A stretch of 64,000 nucleotides of DNA from Siphonodentalium dalli (Eukaryota; Mollusca; Scaphopoda; Gadilida; Siphonodentaliidae). The notes under the pieces are model-generated. The model was not told the DNA's origin. It did not search any database and saw only the letters and a list, made by a program, of their open reading frames with translations. Made by a program: the position numbers and the translations under genes. This document shows, piece after piece, positions 60,245 to 64,000 of the stretch (the first letter of the stretch is position 1; every line of letters starts with the position of its first letter). Where the stretch lies: positions 263,964,077 through 264,028,076 of the forward strand of contig CP136061.1 in the NCBI GenBank assembly GCA_032622095.1. The letters are read 5' to 3'.

Positions 60245-62520
60245 TAGTCCAGTGCATTTATGGTTTCACCTCAAAATAATTGCAACACAAGGTTTCTCAG
60301 TGGGAATAAGTACTTTAACCCATCACAAATAATATACTAAAAATCAACAAGAATCAAGAAATGCGAAATTGATGAATTTTGGGAAATAAATTTGTCAAAA
60401 TTTGATAAAATACTCATTTTATAGCTTTTTAAAGATGTTTATAAAAAACTTCCTTTCACATATCCTTCCATTTATATATCCATTTTGTAGAGTGCACAAC
60501 CCTGATTACAGAACAGAAAACCTATCCTAGATACGTTCAGTATTTTTTGAGTTATGTGCCTCCACAATTTGGAGTTTGTCTAATTTCGGAGGATCAATTT
60601 CTCAAAATTAGTTAAAATCCATTTTTTATGGTCTTGTATTTTAAAAAATAAAGAAAATGAAGGGATTCCTTGTTGTTTTAGTCATTTCCTCTCTAGGTTG
60701 TGCACCAAATATGATTTCTTTATGCATCTATGATTGAGAGGACAAAAATATTCTTAAACAAAATGTGTGTTCCACCATTGTATGGACAGCCAAATTTGCC
60801 TGTGGTCCAGAACCGGCGTGATGACATAGCACATTTGATGTCATACAAATCAATAATTATATATCCATATCCTGTCTTTCTCATAATCACTTAAGTATAC
60901 ATCGTTAAACACATTGTAAAGGAATTTCCCAAATCATGGTTTAGAAAATCATATTATGGCCCTATTAATCTTTAGAATTGACTCATCTAAAAATGCCATT
61001 TTGGGGCGTTTTTTTTCATTTTTAAAGGTTTTTGTTTATAAATTGTAAAAACAATGTATGTTTATTGTGCAAAATCATTTGAACTTTTCTCCTGAAACAC
61101 TTTAGTGTTGAAATAAATGCCTAATGTTGGATATGTCAATGAATGTCACTGAATTTCACTAATTTTTCTGGAAACTTATGCCAAATTTGAATATCTGAAA
61201 AATGGGGTAGGGGAAACCATATTGACAAAATCGAGAAAATATGAACCTTGATGCATAAAACTTTAACATCACCAGCTCCTTCAAACCTTATTCTGATTCC
61301 CGTTTTGATGTTCATATTTTAGAGCTACGATCCTTTTTGTTGTAACTCAATGGAGAAATGGCGAATCATTATTTCGGGCTGGTTCTATATAACATGCTGA
61401 TAAAAGTTCTAAATAAACATCTAATAATTATTAAAGTATTAAACTGTTTACCATGCAAGAATAATCTGCACAAACTGGAATAAAACATCCCTTTGTCTCC
61501 AATGACTAGAATATGGTGACAAGATCATGGCCTTTGTGAGGTCACATACCCCATTATCAACATTCAAATTTGGAGTCAGTTTCTTGAAAAATATGTGAAA
61601 TCCAGTGACTGTTGATTGGCATGACCAATGTTATCATATTTTCCCCAACACTAAGTGTTTTAGGAGGAACATTCAAATGATTTTACACATTAAACACTAA
61701 TTGTATTCATTGTTGTTTACTATTTGTGCACAAAAAAACTTTAAAATTGAAAAAAAAAACCCACAAAACAGTCCAAAATGGCATTTTTGGAAAAGAGTCA
61801 ATACAAAGGATTCATAGGGCCATAAGTTGATTATGGCAAATATGTGTTTAGCAATTCCAGCACAGTGTATTTAACCTAGTATACGCAAGAGGTTATGAGA
61901 AATACAGGGCATATGGATATCAATTTATTGAGTTGTATGACCTCAAATATGGTATTTCATCACACCAGTTCTGTGTCCATACAATGGAACACACATTTTG
62001 TTTAAGAATATTTTTGTCTTCTCGATCATAGATGCATAAAGAAATCATTTTTTGTGCACAATATAGTGAGGCAACTAATACAACAGTAAGATATCCCTTC
62101 ATTTTTCTATAGTTTTTAAAATACTAGACCATAAAATATGGATTTTAGCTAATTCTTCAGAAATTGAGGCTCAGAAATTAGACAAACTCCTAATTTTGGA
62201 GGCACATAACTCGAAAAATTCTCAACGTATCTGGAAAATGTTTTCTGTTCTGTAATCAGGATTGTGTACTCAACAAACTGGATATATAAATGGAAGCACA
62301 TGTGAAAAGAAGTTTTTTATAAACATCCTTGAAAAGCTATAATTTTTTTCCAAATTTACTAAATTTATTTCACAAAATTTATAAATTTCGCCTTTCTTGA
62401 TCCTTTTTTTATTTTTAGTATGTTGTTTATAATTGGTTAATAGACTTATTCCTGCTTAGAAACATTGTGTTGCTATTAGTTTGAGGTTTGGCACTTTATT
62501 CTCATTAATGCACTGGACTA
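60245..62520. repeat. Giant imperfect palindrome, ~1 kb arms
   Basis: Centre near 61,382. Matching pairs include GAGTTATGTGCCTCCA (60550) with TGGAGGCACATAACTC (62200), TTAAACAAAATGTGTGTTCCA (60755) with the inverted 61990 block, and AAAATGCCATTTTGG (60992) with the inverted 61777 block. Arms are about 75-80% alike by eye. The middle ~300 bp (about 61230-61540) does not pair well. No ORF of note in the arms. Confidence 0.8.
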
Positions 62521-62538
62521 ATAGGCAGGAAGATCCTT

Positions 62539-62950
62539 ATGAACATGGGAGGGAAAGATGTTATGAGTTATGTATTCAAGCGAACATCCCAAGCAATAAT
62601 AATGAGTGCTCCGTTTCTCAAGATCGACAACGACGTTGTACACATCGACCCACAACTCTTGTTTCAGAGGCTTATGACTGTTGCCAAAGCGCCGACCAGA
62701 GGTGATGTAACCTGCTGTGTCAGACTTTTAGGTAGAAAAGGATTTCATTTACATACACTATCACCAGGTGCAGTGTTGGAAGGGCTTAATTTGGAACCGA
62801 CTGATTGGGGATGGCAGGTTATGGATGGGGGCTTAATCCTATCAAATGTGAGGAACCACCAGCTCCAAAAGAACTACTGAACACCATTCGTTGTAAATGT
62901 AAAACGGACTGCAAAAGCAATAGGTGCACATGCCTTATCAGAAAATCAGA
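62539..62950 (+). pseudogene. Remnant of the CXC-domain ORF family
   Basis: The first frame reads VVHIDPQLLFQRLMTVAKA, a phrase I associate with the middle of the large FEN/XPG-like + CXC ORFs, then after a junction DWGWQVMDGGL. A frameshift near 62,830 moves to NPIKCEEPPAPKELLNTIRCKCKTDCKSNRCTC, the start of a CXC domain, which then runs out into A/T repeats. The GW...PPAP..LL..I.CKC pattern parallels the copy at 9735-10607. The nuclease part is missing, so this is an internally deleted remnant inside a TIR element. Confidence 0.55.
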
Positions 62951-62959
62951 ACGTTCTAT

Positions 62960-63655
62960 CCAGATTTATTATTTTTTCAAAATTCTATATTTTTTTAAAG
63001 AATTTCTCATTTTTTTCTCACTTTTTTCACTATTTTGCCACAAGATATGGACAACTTAGTGTCATTGATACCACAACCTGGCCCAAAATTAATGGAAAAT
63101 CCCATATATAACTGACTGACAACAGTCCAAGTCCAACTATGGCAATTTTCTAATGCATAAACATGTAATGTGAAATTCCATTTTTCTCGGATTTCTTGCC
63201 ATTTTTACATCTTTTCACCCTAAAATATTTTGCTTATTTTTATTATTTGCTTGTAGTAGCAACATGAAAAAAACCCACAATTGTGGATATAACTATATAA
63301 CAATAGTTTCAAGCCCAGTTATGACAATTTTACAACTGCATCAAGAGTTATTGTAGACTTCTATTTTTCACTGAATTTTGGCAAATTTTTCAACTTTTTG
63401 ACCCAAATTTCGAAACTTTAATCAATATTTATAGAATAAAATGAAACAAAATCTTGGATACAACTGTACCACAGTTTATCATTGTGAAAATATAACAATT
63501 GTATGTTTACATCAAGAGTTATTTAAAAAATATGTTAATCTACATTTTTCACCAATTTTTCATCATTTTCGCCACTTTTTGCCTCAAAAAGACCATTTCG
63601 CATGTTCAGATTTTTGTTGATTTTTAGCTGAGTATACTCTATGATGCTCCCAACC
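62960..63655. repeat. A/T-rich ~160-180-bp tandem repeat
   Basis: Three to four decayed units share YCAAGYCCARYTATGRCAATTTT, GCATCAAGAGTTATT and CATTTTTCACTRAATTTT. They lie just inside the right TIR. Confidence 0.6.
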
Positions 63656-63729
63656 AAAATAAAACAAAATCTTTTGTGTTGCAATTATTTTGAGGTTCAG
63701 CCCTATGTTCTCATAAATGCACTGGACTA

Positions 63730-64000
63730 ATATGGCGTTGTTCGAGTCAGCGTTGCATCAACAATTGATTTAATAAACCAAATTCTACCAAATTCATACA
63801 CGTTTTTCTCTAATGATATACCATGAATTAAATCACATTTGGTGTCGTTTGCGTCACGGATGGCGCGCGGATATGCACTATCATTGATAAAATTTAAAAT
63901 TTTGAGATACAAGGTGAATAACGCGAAAAAGTACGCCAAAAAAGAATACATGTCGAACCTTGGCGAGTCTTTATCTGTAAATACGCAACCAAAACAGTTT
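63730..64000 (+). repeat. ~140-bp tandem array, continued
   Basis: TTGTTCGAGTCAGCGTTGCA, CAAATTCTACCAAATTCATAC and GGTGTCGTTTGCGTCACGGATG match units of 58650-60244, showing that the array extends past the inserted element to the window end. Confidence 0.7.

Larger units (their letters stand above)
60245..63729. mobile_element. 3.5 kb TIR element carrying CXC-ORF remnant
   Basis: The left end TAGTCCAGTGCATTTATG...CCTCAAAATAATTGCAACAC (60245) is inverted at the right end (to 63729). Similarity runs inward for roughly 130 bp (CTAAAAATCAACAA, ATGCGAAAT). A third, internal copy of this end points right at 62461-62520. Each of the three ends is followed outward by ATA, a possible 3-bp target duplication. 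Inside are a giant palindrome (60245-62520), an ORF remnant and an A/T-rich ~170-bp repeat. The insertion splits the ~140-bp array. No known transposase is visible; the superfamily is unassigned. Confidence 0.65.

Overview
This 64 kb window reads as AT-rich nuclear DNA of an invertebrate animal, probably marine. It shows very low gene density, phase-consistent GT-AG introns, CR1-type and other non-LTR retrotransposons, a BEL/Pao-type LTR element, many palindromic MITEs and several kinds of minisatellite. No bacterial operons, rRNA, recognisable tRNA or CRISPR arrays are visible. The sequence alone does not fix the phylum.

The one cellular gene I can support is a plus-strand, three-exon gene of the Spec3/stum family of small two-pass membrane proteins (ciliated ectoderm in sea urchin, mechanosensory neurons in fly). 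Its exons are 18129-18249, 42638-42823 and 44266-44567. They join in frame to a 202-residue protein with two hydrophobic segments and a Pro/Gln/Tyr-rich tail. Intron 1 is 24.4 kb and filled with mobile DNA, mostly in antisense orientation. The end of exon 3 is duplicated 0.5 kb downstream with an intact frame, and the exon 2 splice donor lies in a 42-bp tandem duplication.

Layout: 0-5 kb holds two foldback-like elements whose inverted ends or centre are built from short tandem repeats (16-bp units; a 2.2 kb CT-rich minisatellite). 5-9.7 kb is mostly featureless with two short arrays. 9.7-10.6 kb is a degraded ORF with a FEN/XPG-like nuclease signature and a cysteine-rich CXC domain. 12-17 kb is a mosaic of dispersed repeats. 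18-44.6 kb is the Spec3-like gene with, inside intron 1, a CR1 tail (19.2 kb), a BEL/Pao element with paired LTRs and a 5-bp target duplication (19980-24576), a 5'-truncated LINE (31.1-33.1 kb), a nearly intact CR1 with one nonsense codon (37.3-40.8 kb) and many hairpin MITEs. 44.6-51 kb is dense in hairpin elements, including two TTAA-flanked piggyBac-like MITEs in opposite orientation. 52.6-53.4 kb is a 57-bp minisatellite. 56.9-57.2 kb is a cluster of short palindromes. 58.6-64 kb is a ~140-bp tandem array interrupted by a 3.5 kb TIR element that contains a 2.3 kb giant palindrome and a second remnant of the CXC ORF.

The best candidates for something undescribed are the TIR element tied to the FEN/XPG-like + CXC ORF family, the double-hairpin module carried by more than one transposon type, and the rearranged 3' end of the Spec3-like gene.
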